A stretch of 64,000 nt of DNA, from contig NZ_FNTG01000001.1 of NCBI RefSeq assembly GCF_900104795.1, positions 1,550,001 through 1,614,000 of the forward strand. The letters are read 5' to 3'. The stretch's first letter is position 1. Each line of letters opens with the position of its first letter. The translations under genes and the position numbers were made by a program. Below the pieces are notes generated by a model that worked only from the letters and a program-made list of their open reading frames with translations, had not been told where the DNA came from and did not search any database. This DNA is from Burkholderia sp. WP9. Its GTDB lineage: Bacteria; Pseudomonadota; Gammaproteobacteria; Burkholderiales; Burkholderiaceae. Below are positions 17,162-24,358 of the stretch, one piece after another.

Positions 17162-18196
17162 ATGTCAACTGCCGCGCCGCAACACACCGACCATACGATC
17201 GACGGCGAGCCGATCCCCACGCTCGACGACATCGCCGCGCAGCATTTTGCGTTGACGCCGTGGGTGACGCGAACGCCGGTATTCGACAGGGTGGACTTTC
17301 CGTCGCTGGAAGGCACGCTGGTGAATTTCAAGTTCGAACTGCTGCAGGCGGGCGGCAGCTTCAAGGCGCGCGGCGCGTTCACCAATCTGCTCGCACTCGA
17401 CGAAGCCCAACGCAGCGCGGGCGTCACGTGCGTGTCGGGCGGCAATCATGCGGTGGCGGTCGCGTATGCGGCCATGCGCCTTGGCATCAGCGCCAAGGTC
17501 GTGCTGTTTCGCGCGGCCAATCCGGCGCGCGTGGCGCTGTGCCGGCAGTATCGCGCCGAGATCGTATTCGCGGAGAACATTGCCGAGGCATTCGAACTGG
17601 TCCGCCGCATCGAGGCGGAAGAAGGCCGCTATTTCGTGCATCCGTTCAACGGCTATCGCACGGTGCTGGGTTCGGCCACGCTCGGCTACGAGTGGGTCAC
17701 GCAAACGCCCGATCTCGAAGCGGTGATCGTGCCGATCGGCGGCGGCGGCCTCGCCGCCGGTGTCGCGACGGCCATGCGGCTCGCGAATCCGAACGTGCAT
17801 ATCTATGGCGTGGAGCCGGAAGGCGCGGACGTGATGGGCAAGAGTTTCGCCGCCAATCACACGGTCAAGATGGGCCAGATGCACGGCATTGCCGATTCGC
17901 TCATGTCGCCTCACACCGAGGAATACAGCTACGAATTGTGCCGCCGTCATATCGATCAGCTCGTCACGGTATCCGACGACCAGTTGCGCGCGGCGATGCT
18001 CACCTTGTTCGGACAACTGAAGCTTGCCGTCGAACCGGCCTGCGCGGCAGCCACCGCCGGCTTGCTCGGCCCGCTGCGCGAACAGTTGCAAGGCAAGCGC
18101 GTGGGCGTTCTGTTGTGCGGCACCAATACCGACCCGGTCACATTTGCAGCGCATATCGAGCGCGCGCGGCATAGCGAGTCACTGTTTCCTCAATAA
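17162..18196 (+). CDS. threonine/serine dehydratase-like PLP enzyme
   Basis: The 344-residue fold-type II pyridoxal-phosphate enzyme has the PLP lysine in GGSFKARGAF (near residue 66). It also has the substrate loop SGGNHAVAVA and the phosphate-binding glycine run IGGGGLAAG near 196. It lacks the regulatory ACT domain of IlvA, so it resembles catabolic threonine dehydratases or serine racemases. The substrate cannot be fixed from sequence. It follows argE closely, possibly as a cotranscribed amino-acid enzyme. SGGNH in place of the common SAGNH is a small variation. Confidence 0.85.
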   Translation: MSTAAPQHTDHTIDGEPIPTLDDIAAQHFALTPWVTRTPVFDRVDFPSLEGTLVNFKFELLQAGGSFKARGAFTNLLALDEAQRSAGVTCVSGGNHAVAVAYAAMRLGISAKVVLFRAANPARVALCRQYRAEIVFAENIAEAFELVRRIEAEEGRYFVHPFNGYRTVLGSATLGYEWVTQTPDLEAVIVPIGGGGLAAGVATAMRLANPNVHIYGVEPEGADVMGKSFAANHTVKMGQMHGIADSLMSPHTEEYSYELCRRHIDQLVTVSDDQLRAAMLTLFGQLKLAVEPACAAATAGLLGPLREQLQGKRVGVLLCGTNTDPVTFAAHIERARHSESLFPQ

Positions 18197-18285
18197 AGAA
18201 ACAAACGTCGCGTTCCTGGCCAAAAGACTAGCCTATCCTTCTCAGGTTGGTATCATTCGAACATCGACTTCTGGGAGGAACCTCT

Positions 18286-18732
18286 ATGAGCATGGTCAAG
18301 GAATTCAAGGAATTTGCCCTCAAGGGCAACGTGATGGATCTCGCGGTCGGTGTGATTATCGGCGGCGCGTTCTCCACCATCGTCAATTCAATTGTCAAAG
18401 ACCTGATCATGCCGGTTGTCGGGGTTGCCACCGGCGGCCTCGATTTCTCCAATAAGTTTGTTCGCCTCGGCGACATTCCTCCCAGCTTCAAAGGCAGCCC
18501 CGAGTCGTATAAAGACTTGCAAACGGCGGGCGTCGCCGTATTCGGTTATGGCTCGTTCATTACCGTACTGATCAACTTCCTGATTCTCGCGTTCATCATT
18601 TTCCTGATGGTCAAGTTCATCAACAATCTGCGCAAGCCGGCTGAAGCCGCACCGGCAGCACCGCCGCCGACACCGGAAGACGTGCTGCTGCTGCGCGAAA
18701 TCCGCGATTCGTTGAAGAACTCACCGCGTTAA
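18286..18732 (+). CDS. mscL: large-conductance mechanosensitive channel
   Basis: The 148-residue inner-membrane channel opens on membrane tension during hypo-osmotic shock. It has the amphipathic N-terminal helix [20 protein letters not shown] and first transmembrane segment [20 protein letters not shown] periplasmic loop, a second helix [19 protein letters not shown] and a cytoplasmic Pro/Ala-rich linker with a final helical bundle ([10 protein letters not shown]) follow. ATG 18286 is fixed by the strong Shine-Dalgarno GGGAGGAA at 18273-18280. Confidence 0.97.
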   Translation: MSMVKEFKEFALKGNVMDLAVGVIIGGAFSTIVNSIVKDLIMPVVGVATGGLDFSNKFVRLGDIPPSFKGSPESYKDLQTAGVAVFGYGSFITVLINFLILAFIIFLMVKFINNLRKPAEAAPAAPPPTPEDVLLLREIRDSLKNSPR

Positions 18733-18762
18733 ACGTTCCGGCACGTCAGCCGCCGGCAAAGC

Positions 18763-18800
18763 AAAAGGCCTGTTGCGAGTCAATCGCAACAGGCCTTTTT
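18763..18800. terminator. bidirectional terminator between mscL and the hybrid kinase
   Basis: AAAAGGCCTGTTGCGA (18763-18778) pairs with TCGCAACAGGCCTTTTT (18784-18800) around a 5-nt loop. A and T tracts on the two sides make it usable by both converging genes. Confidence 0.9.
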
Positions 18801-18833
18801 CATATCGTGAGCCGATGCGCGCGGCGCGCACCC

Positions 18834-20807
18834 TCAAATCTCTTTCTGCTCCTTCCGACTGACCGCGCCTTCGATCATCGTCTCGAGCTGGCTGAAATTG
18901 ACAGGCTTGGTTAAATGCGAAGTAAAGCCGGCACTGAGGCAACGACGCACGTCTTCGTCGGTGCCGAAGCCGGTCAACGCCACCGCGGGCGCGTCCGAGT
19001 GTTCGCGGAACGCCTTGATGAAGTCGAGGCCCGTGCCGTCGGGCAAACCCACGTCGCTGACAACCAGATCGAAATTCTGCACTTGAGTAGCGGCCAGCGC
19101 GTCGTCCACCCGGCCCACCGTCGTCACCTCGTGGCCGAGGCTGCGAATCAGTTGCGCCATGACCTCGGCGGTGTCCACGTGATCTTCGATCAGCAGGATG
19201 TTCAGCAAACCGGCTGGATGCACCGCGTCCGGCACCACGACGGGTGAAGTCACCTCCGGCGGCATGGCCGTCGGCAAGGTGATCGTGAAGGTTGCGCCGC
19301 AATGTGCGCCGGGGCTTTGCGCGGTCACCGTGCCGCCGTGCACGTCGGTCAGCGCCTTCGTGATCGCGAGCCCGAGGCCGAGACCGCCGAATTGCCGCGT
19401 CATGTTCTGGTTGCCCTGCTCGAAAGCATTGAACAGTTTGCCGATCTGCTCCGGCTCGATGCCGATCCCCGTATCTTCGACCGAGATCTGCACATGCATG
19501 CGTTCGTCGCGGGTGCGCACGTAAATATGGCCGCCGTCCGGCGTGAACTTGGCGGCATTGCGAATCAGGTTCCACAGCATCTGTTGCAGCCGGGCGCGAT
19601 CGGCCAGCACGTAATGATGCCGGGCGTTCTTGTGAACATGCACGTCCTGCTGCTTGACCTGGATCTCGCTGCGAAACAGTTCGAGCACGCTGTCCATCAC
19701 GTCGTGCACGTCGACGGTTTCCAGCGTGAGGCGCAATTTGCCGTTCGCCACTCGCGTCAGGTCGAGCAGGTCGTCAATCAGCCGCGCTTCGAGTTCGACG
19801 TTGCGGCGGATCATGCGCACGCTCGCGCGCGCCTGATCGGGCAGCCCCGGAATCATCTCCAGCACGCTGGCGCCCGCGAGCACCGGCGTGAGCGGCGTGC
19901 GCAATTCATGCGACAGCATGGCCAGAAAGCGGTCCTTGGCGCGGTTCGCTTCTTCGGCAATCTGGCGCGCGGCCTGCTCCGACGCGAGCAGCCGCTCGCG
20001 CTCCTCGATCGCCTCGCGCTGCGAATGAATGTCCGTGCAACTGCCGAACCATTTGCTGATGTTGCCTTCGGCGTCGCGCATCGCCACCACACGGGCGTCG
20101 AACCAGCGGTATTCGCCGTCGTGGCGGCGAATCCGCAGCTCGTGCCGGTAGTCGCCGGCGTTGCCCGACACCGCCTTGAGCCAGCTGCGGCGAATTGCTT
20201 CGCGGTCGTCCGGATGCACCGCGTCGAGCCAGGCGAGACCATGCGAGCTGCCTTCGGCAAGGCCCGTGTAGTCGTACCACTGCTTCGACAGAAAATCGCA
20301 GTCGCCCGCGGCGTTGCAGGTCATGACAAGGTGCGGCAGCGCCTCCGACAAGGTGCGGTAATGCTGCTCGCGATCGCGCAACAGCAAGGCTTCGTCCGAC
20401 GCTCGCTGCAGACGCACTTGCGAGAGCACCCGTTCGACGGCTTCGGGAAGGTAATCGAGGTAATCGCCGGATTTCGGCACCACGTCCGACACGCCCGCGC
20501 GCAGCGCTTCAATGACGCGCGATTCGTCGGTAAAGCCGGTCACGAGAATGGCGGGAATCCGCACGCCTTCCGCGCGCAACCGGCGAAAGAAGTCGAGGCC
20601 GGTCTCCGGCCCGCTGAGTTGATAGTCGAGCACCAGCAAATCGGGGCCGCCGCCCGCGAGCCGCTCACGGGCCGCGTCGACGCCGGCGCAGATGGCGACC
20701 CGGCAGCCGGCACGCTCGAGCGACTTGCGCGCGAGCCGCAGGATGCCTTCGTCGTCATCGACGACGAGCACGTAGGCGGCATGCTGCGTGGACACGTCTT
20801 CGGTCAT
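18834..20807 (-). CDS. hybrid sensor kinase: receiver-PAS-histidine kinase-receiver
   Basis: The 657-residue soluble protein begins with a receiver domain (D61 in VLDYQLSG). A PAS domain follows (about 148-265, with PAC end KWFGSCTDIHSQ), then HisKA with H300 (MLSHELRTPLTP) and an ATPase domain (N417; GLGLGLA near 476). A second receiver closes the protein (D585 in VVSDVGLPDG). There is no transmembrane segment, so it is cytoplasmic. MTEDVSTQ at 20807 is the likely start; an upstream in-frame Met adds 16 unrelated residues. It is the last gene of a three-gene signalling cluster with a receiver protein and a CHASE3 kinase. The input signal is unknown. Confidence 0.88.
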   Translation of the reverse strand: MTEDVSTQHAAYVLVVDDDEGILRLARKSLERAGCRVAICAGVDAARERLAGGGPDLLVLDYQLSGPETGLDFFRRLRAEGVRIPAILVTGFTDESRVIEALRAGVSDVVPKSGDYLDYLPEAVERVLSQVRLQRASDEALLLRDREQHYRTLSEALPHLVMTCNAAGDCDFLSKQWYDYTGLAEGSSHGLAWLDAVHPDDREAIRRSWLKAVSGNAGDYRHELRIRRHDGEYRWFDARVVAMRDAEGNISKWFGSCTDIHSQREAIEERERLLASEQAARQIAEEANRAKDRFLAMLSHELRTPLTPVLAGASVLEMIPGLPDQARASVRMIRRNVELEARLIDDLLDLTRVANGKLRLTLETVDVHDVMDSVLELFRSEIQVKQQDVHVHKNARHHYVLADRARLQQMLWNLIRNAAKFTPDGGHIYVRTRDERMHVQISVEDTGIGIEPEQIGKLFNAFEQGNQNMTRQFGGLGLGLAITKALTDVHGGTVTAQSPGAHCGATFTITLPTAMPPEVTSPVVVPDAVHPAGLLNILLIEDHVDTAEVMAQLIRSLGHEVTTVGRVDDALAATQVQNFDLVVSDVGLPDGTGLDFIKAFREHSDAPAVALTGFGTDEDVRRCLSAGFTSHLTKPVNFSQLETMIEGAVSRKEQKEI

Positions 20808-20889
20808 GCGGAGTCTTCTCTGGCTAGGGTCTTCAAGTGGTCTCCATCTTGTCACGAGCGGCTTCGGCCAGCTTCATGCGAGTCTTGCA

Positions 20890-21393
20890 TTACGGCGCCG
20901 TGAGGCGCTGCCCGGAAGGCAGTTTGACCACCTGCAGGAAAAACCCGAGGCGGCGCACAGCTTCGATGAACGCATCGTATTCGACCGGCTTGGTAATGTA
21001 GACGTTGCAGCCGAGTTCGTAGCAGCGCGCGATTTCCCGCGGATCGTCGGTGGTGGTCAATACGATCACCGGCACGGCGGCCGTCTGCGGCGATTCTTTG
21101 AGACGCCGCAAGACTTCGAAGCCGTCTACCCGCGGCATTTTCAGATCGAGCAGCACGACGAAATTCATCAGATCTTCGCGCGCGGGGCAAGATTTGCCCG
21201 CCTGGTCGACGCCGGCACTCGCGGCGGCGTCCGCCGGCGCCGGGCCGAAGAAATAATCGAGAGCCTGCTGGCCGTCGTGAAAGCGCACGAAACCGTTCGA
21301 AATGCCAGCACGGCGCAAATTGCGCTCCACGAGCGTGGCGTGGCCGTCGTCATCTTCGATCAGAACGATGCTGACCGTTTCCCCGTCACTCAT
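20890..21393 (-). CDS. single-domain response regulator (Rcp1-like)
   Basis: The 167-residue stand-alone receiver has acidic pocket E13-D15, phosphoacceptor D83 (VVLLDLKMPRVDG), T113 and K135 (YITKPVEY). The spacing before D83 includes an insertion of about 20 residues (PAPADAAASAGVDQ...) that is typical of the Cph1-partner Rcp1 class. There is no output domain, so it probably shuttles phosphate or acts by protein contact between its two neighbouring kinases. It lies 82 bp upstream of the hybrid kinase and 85 bp downstream of the CHASE3 kinase, all in the same direction. Confidence 0.9.
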   Translation of the reverse strand: MSDGETVSIVLIEDDDGHATLVERNLRRAGISNGFVRFHDGQQALDYFFGPAPADAAASAGVDQAGKSCPAREDLMNFVVLLDLKMPRVDGFEVLRRLKESPQTAAVPVIVLTTTDDPREIARCYELGCNVYITKPVEYDAFIEAVRRLGFFLQVVKLPSGQRLTAP

Positions 21394-21478
21394 ATGCTCT
21401 CCGTGCTGAACGATGCGTGGATGCCTGCCCGCCCGTGATTATCTTCGCTGCCGCCGCGTCTGCGCGCTCATGTCATGT

Positions 21479-23089
21479 TCAAAGGCGTGCGGGCTGTTCC
21501 GGCAATACGACGAAAAAGGTCGAACCCGCGCCTTCCGCCGATTCGACCCACACCCGCCCGCCGTGCCGCTCAACCATGCGCCGCACCACCGCGAGGCCGA
21601 TGCCGTCGCCTTCGGCGACGTCGCCGTGCAGGCGCTGAAATGCCCTGAACACTTTCGACATATACGCAGCCGGAATGCCGAGGCCGTTGTCGCGCACATA
21701 ATACGTGCGCATGCGCACCGCGCGCGGCTCCGTGTCCTCGACCGGCTCGGGTTCCAGCGCGCCGACTTCGATGCGTCCGTTGCGCGCCGGATCCAGATAA
21801 TTCAGTGCATTGCCGATCAGGTTGCTGAAAATCTGCTCGATCGCGCCCGGGTCGCCCCATGCGGGCGGCAACTCGCGCACGGTCACCACGGCCGAGCGTT
21901 GGCCAATCACGCCTTGCAGCGCGTCGACCACCCGGCCCACCACGCGCCCGACGCTCACGCGCTGCCACTGATATTCGAGCCGGCCGGCGCGCGAGATCCG
22001 CAACAGCGCGTCGATGATGGCGGCGGCTTGCGTCACCGCGGTGCGCAAATAGTGCAACGACTCGCGCACGTCGCCATCGAGAATATGCACCATGCGTTTA
22101 TGCTCGGCTTCCGGCAACCTGGCCGCCTCGACGACGCTATCCAGTTCGTTACAGGAGACCTGCAATTCCTTCGAGAAACCTTGCAGATTCACCAACGGCG
22201 AGCGCAGATCGTGCGACACGCTGTAGATGAACATTTCATTGTCTTGCGTCTCCTGACGCAACTCCTCGTTGACGCCGGCCAGTTCGCTCGCGCGCGCTTC
22301 GAGCCGCGTTTTCAACATGGCCTGCTCGGCCTCGGCCTCGCGCAGACGCGTGCCGGTCTGATGCAGCACCCTGTCGAGCGCGGCGATTTCATCGCTGCCC
22401 GACAAAGGCGCGGCGAGCGTGCGCCCACTGCCCAGACGCTCCGCGTTACCGGTCAACACTTCCAGCCGGCGGCCGATGCTACGCGCAAACACCACAGCGG
22501 TGGCCGCCCAGATCAGCATCGAGCCCAGCACGGCGCCGATCAGCGCGTATTGCTGACGCGCCCGCCGTCGCGCGAGCGCCGCCGAGCGGTCCGCGTCGAG
22601 CCGCGACGCTTCGTCGCCGAACGCCGCGAGTTCCTCGCGAAATAGCGCGATCTGCTGCGGCAACGCGCCGGTCTCCAGCGCGGCGAACGAATTCGGCGCG
22701 CGCCCCGCATGCAGCGCCTGCGAGATCGCGACAGTCTGCGCGCGATAGGCGTCGATCGCCCGCTGCATCTTGTGCACGCGCTCGACCTGTTGCGGCGCAT
22801 CGGCAACCAGCACTTCGAGCTTCGACAGACGATCGCCGAGATCGACCCAGACGGTGTGACGGTCGATCAGCGATGCGTCGCCGATCACCATGGCGGTGCG
22901 AACCCGCGCCGCCTGACGCAACAACGGATCGACAATGGCCGACGACTGATAAAGGATCTGCTTGCTGTTGGTAACCCACTGCGCGGCCTGCGCTGTCTGC
23001 TCCTGGGTATCGAAGACGACGCCGAGAAGCGCCAGCTCGACCGCGCTTGGCACGGCGATCAGCAGCAGACCCTTCGTGAATAGTTTCAT
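21479..23089 (-). CDS. CHASE3-domain sensor histidine kinase
   Basis: The 536-residue inner-membrane kinase has transmembrane helix 1 (about 5-25) and a periplasmic CHASE3 helical sensor (about 35-170, NSKQILYQSSAIVDPLL). Transmembrane helix 2 (about 182-203), HAMP, a coiled-coil linker and HisKA with H293 (YSVSHDLRSPLVNL) follow. The ATPase domain contains NLIGNALNYL and GDGIGLAVVRR. The HisKA variant resembles that of phytochrome-like kinases which pair with Rcp1-type regulators, and such a regulator is the next gene. The start at 23089 (MKLFTKGLLLIAVPS) yields a clean signal anchor; the longer frame has an Arg-rich non-family leader. Confidence 0.88.
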   Translation of the reverse strand: MKLFTKGLLLIAVPSAVELALLGVVFDTQEQTAQAAQWVTNSKQILYQSSAIVDPLLRQAARVRTAMVIGDASLIDRHTVWVDLGDRLSKLEVLVADAPQQVERVHKMQRAIDAYRAQTVAISQALHAGRAPNSFAALETGALPQQIALFREELAAFGDEASRLDADRSAALARRRARQQYALIGAVLGSMLIWAATAVVFARSIGRRLEVLTGNAERLGSGRTLAAPLSGSDEIAALDRVLHQTGTRLREAEAEQAMLKTRLEARASELAGVNEELRQETQDNEMFIYSVSHDLRSPLVNLQGFSKELQVSCNELDSVVEAARLPEAEHKRMVHILDGDVRESLHYLRTAVTQAAAIIDALLRISRAGRLEYQWQRVSVGRVVGRVVDALQGVIGQRSAVVTVRELPPAWGDPGAIEQIFSNLIGNALNYLDPARNGRIEVGALEPEPVEDTEPRAVRMRTYYVRDNGLGIPAAYMSKVFRAFQRLHGDVAEGDGIGLAVVRRMVERHGGRVWVESAEGAGSTFFVVLPEQPARL

Positions 23090-23535
23090 GTTCGCCCGAA
23101 GGGTCGCAAAGGGTCGCTCCGGCCGCGGCGCTCGCAAAGCCGGCCATGCCGCGCCGCGCTGGCGGCCTTGGCGGTGACGGGATCGGCGAGCATGGCGCAG
23201 TGCAGCCGGACGGGCCATTATCGACGTGAATTGGAGATATTTCAACGTAGCGGCAAGATGCGCTCGCCCACACAAAAATGACTTTTTTATTGGTATGAGA
23301 TGTTTTTTCCGCGCCTCGTGCGTCTATGATGGAAACAGATGTGCTGGGAAGCGAAAGCGCGCGGCGAGGCGGTTCGGCATGATTCGTGCGGGAGGCGGTG
23401 GGGCGGCGCAGTCGTCGAATCACCGTGAATCCGGCCTTGTCGTATGCTATAAAAGATCGACGTGCGGCGCGCGAAGCCGGGAGTGGTCGCATGAGGACGC
23501 TGCGTTTCTTGCAATTCTTTTTCAGGCGAATTTTT
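23090..23535. other. 446-bp divergent intergenic region without a convincing gene
   Basis: It separates the CHASE3 kinase operon (minus) from an orphan plus-strand gene. An open frame from 23226 to 23558 has no ribosome-binding site and no protein-like composition. TATGCTATAAAAG near 23443-23455 could provide a -10 element for the orphan gene. A moderately AT-rich segment lies at about 23265-23300. Nothing else is recognised. Confidence 0.5.
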
Positions 23536-23985
23536 ATGTCCTTCCCGAAAAAGCGTAGACGCGCGAAGGTGGACGGCGATGAGTCGTTCCTCGCGGTACT
23601 ACGGCATTTCAAGCCGTTCGGTCAGCTCGACACCAAAATTGCGCGTGCTCGCGCGCAAGACGAGCCGGTCCTTTATGCGCACGTGCTGCCTGGGCTCGAC
23701 GTACTCTTGTGCAGTGTCCGTGGCGCACAACCGCCCTATCCGGCTCCCGCCGAATTGCGGCGCCGCTGCATCGAATCCATTACCAATGCACTGGAGCAAC
23801 CGCTCGACGGGCTCGAGAACGGCGGTTACTGGTATGAGGCGGATGGCTTCGGTTTCCTGGTGTTTGCCAGCCGGGCTCGCGGCAAGATTCTCACGGAATT
23901 CGGCGCGACCCGCATCGGCGGCGCCCGTCGTGGGGTTCGCCGTCAGGACGCGGCCGGGGATGCGGCTCCGCGATCGCTGCGATAG
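23536..23985 (+). CDS. hypothetical protein, about 149 residues
   Basis: The product starts MSFPKKRRRAKVDGDE, basic then mixed alpha/beta. It contains the segment ENGGYWYEADGFGFLVFASRARGKIL and an Arg/Ala-rich tail. There is no signal peptide or membrane segment. I do not recognise the family. ATG at 23491 would add 15 residues (MRTLRFLQFFFRRIF) that look like a short hydrophobic-basic leader. The alternative start matters because it could change predicted localisation. The gene stands alone, divergent from the signalling cluster, and ends in front of a long perfect hairpin. Confidence 0.6.
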   Translation: MSFPKKRRRAKVDGDESFLAVLRHFKPFGQLDTKIARARAQDEPVLYAHVLPGLDVLLCSVRGAQPPYPAPAELRRRCIESITNALEQPLDGLENGGYWYEADGFGFLVFASRARGKILTEFGATRIGGARRGVRRQDAAGDAAPRSLR

Positions 23986-24024
23986 ACGGCTGCGCCCGAC
24001 CTCAACGGTAGACAATCAAGTTCG

Positions 24025-24068
24025 CAACGCCAGCGCCTGATCGCGGAGTCGATCAGGCGCTGGCGTTG
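24025..24068. terminator. 18-bp perfect hairpin in a convergent gap
   Basis: CAACGCCAGCGCCTGATC (24025-24042) is followed by an 8-nt loop and its exact reverse complement at 24051-24068. It lies between the converging orphan gene and the small gene downstream of asmA. There is no T-run on either side, so it may be an RNA stability or rho-assisted stop element rather than a classic terminator. Confidence 0.6.
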
Positions 24069-24232
24069 TGTCGTTCTCCGCTGTGTGCCGGCTGCGTCGT
24101 TCCGTCACGTGGTCGCGTTACGACACACCGTGACGTCATGACGTGACGCTTAAGTCGCCTCATTGCCGCTTCTCATTCGACCCGCGCAACGAGCCGGCCC
24201 AATCGCGTCCACGCATGCCGCACTCGCCGTTC

Positions 24233-24358
24233 TCATTTCGTCGCGATGTCATCCATGCCGCCGCGCACTGGCGGCACGCTGATCAGCCACAGAAAAATCA
24301 ACGACAGGCCGCCGCCCAGGCTCCAGCTCAACCACTCCGCAGGCAGAACGAAAGGCAT
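24233..24358 (-). CDS. 41-residue single-pass membrane peptide coupled to the AsmA gene
   Basis: The frame reads MPFVLPAEWLSWSLGGG, then a hydrophobic helix LSLIFLWLISV, PPVRGGMDD and IATK, ending TGA. Its ATG (24356-24358) shares one base with the AsmA stop (TGATG). A purine-rich AAGGGGAG lies 3 nt upstream inside the end of the AsmA gene. This arrangement is typical of translational coupling. The product would be one inner-membrane helix with a short charged tail. I know no named family, and the gene is below usual annotation length limits. Confidence 0.65.
   Translation of the reverse strand: MPFVLPAEWLSWSLGGGLSLIFLWLISVPPVRGGMDDIATK

Noticed and set aside
19302..20903. A 533-codon plus-strand frame opposite the hybrid kinase
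   Set aside because: Antisense artefact of a GC-rich gene; no family features.
23226..23558. A 110-codon plus-strand frame overlapping the orphan gene
   Set aside because: No ribosome-binding site; Cys/Arg-rich random composition; overlaps the better-supported frame.
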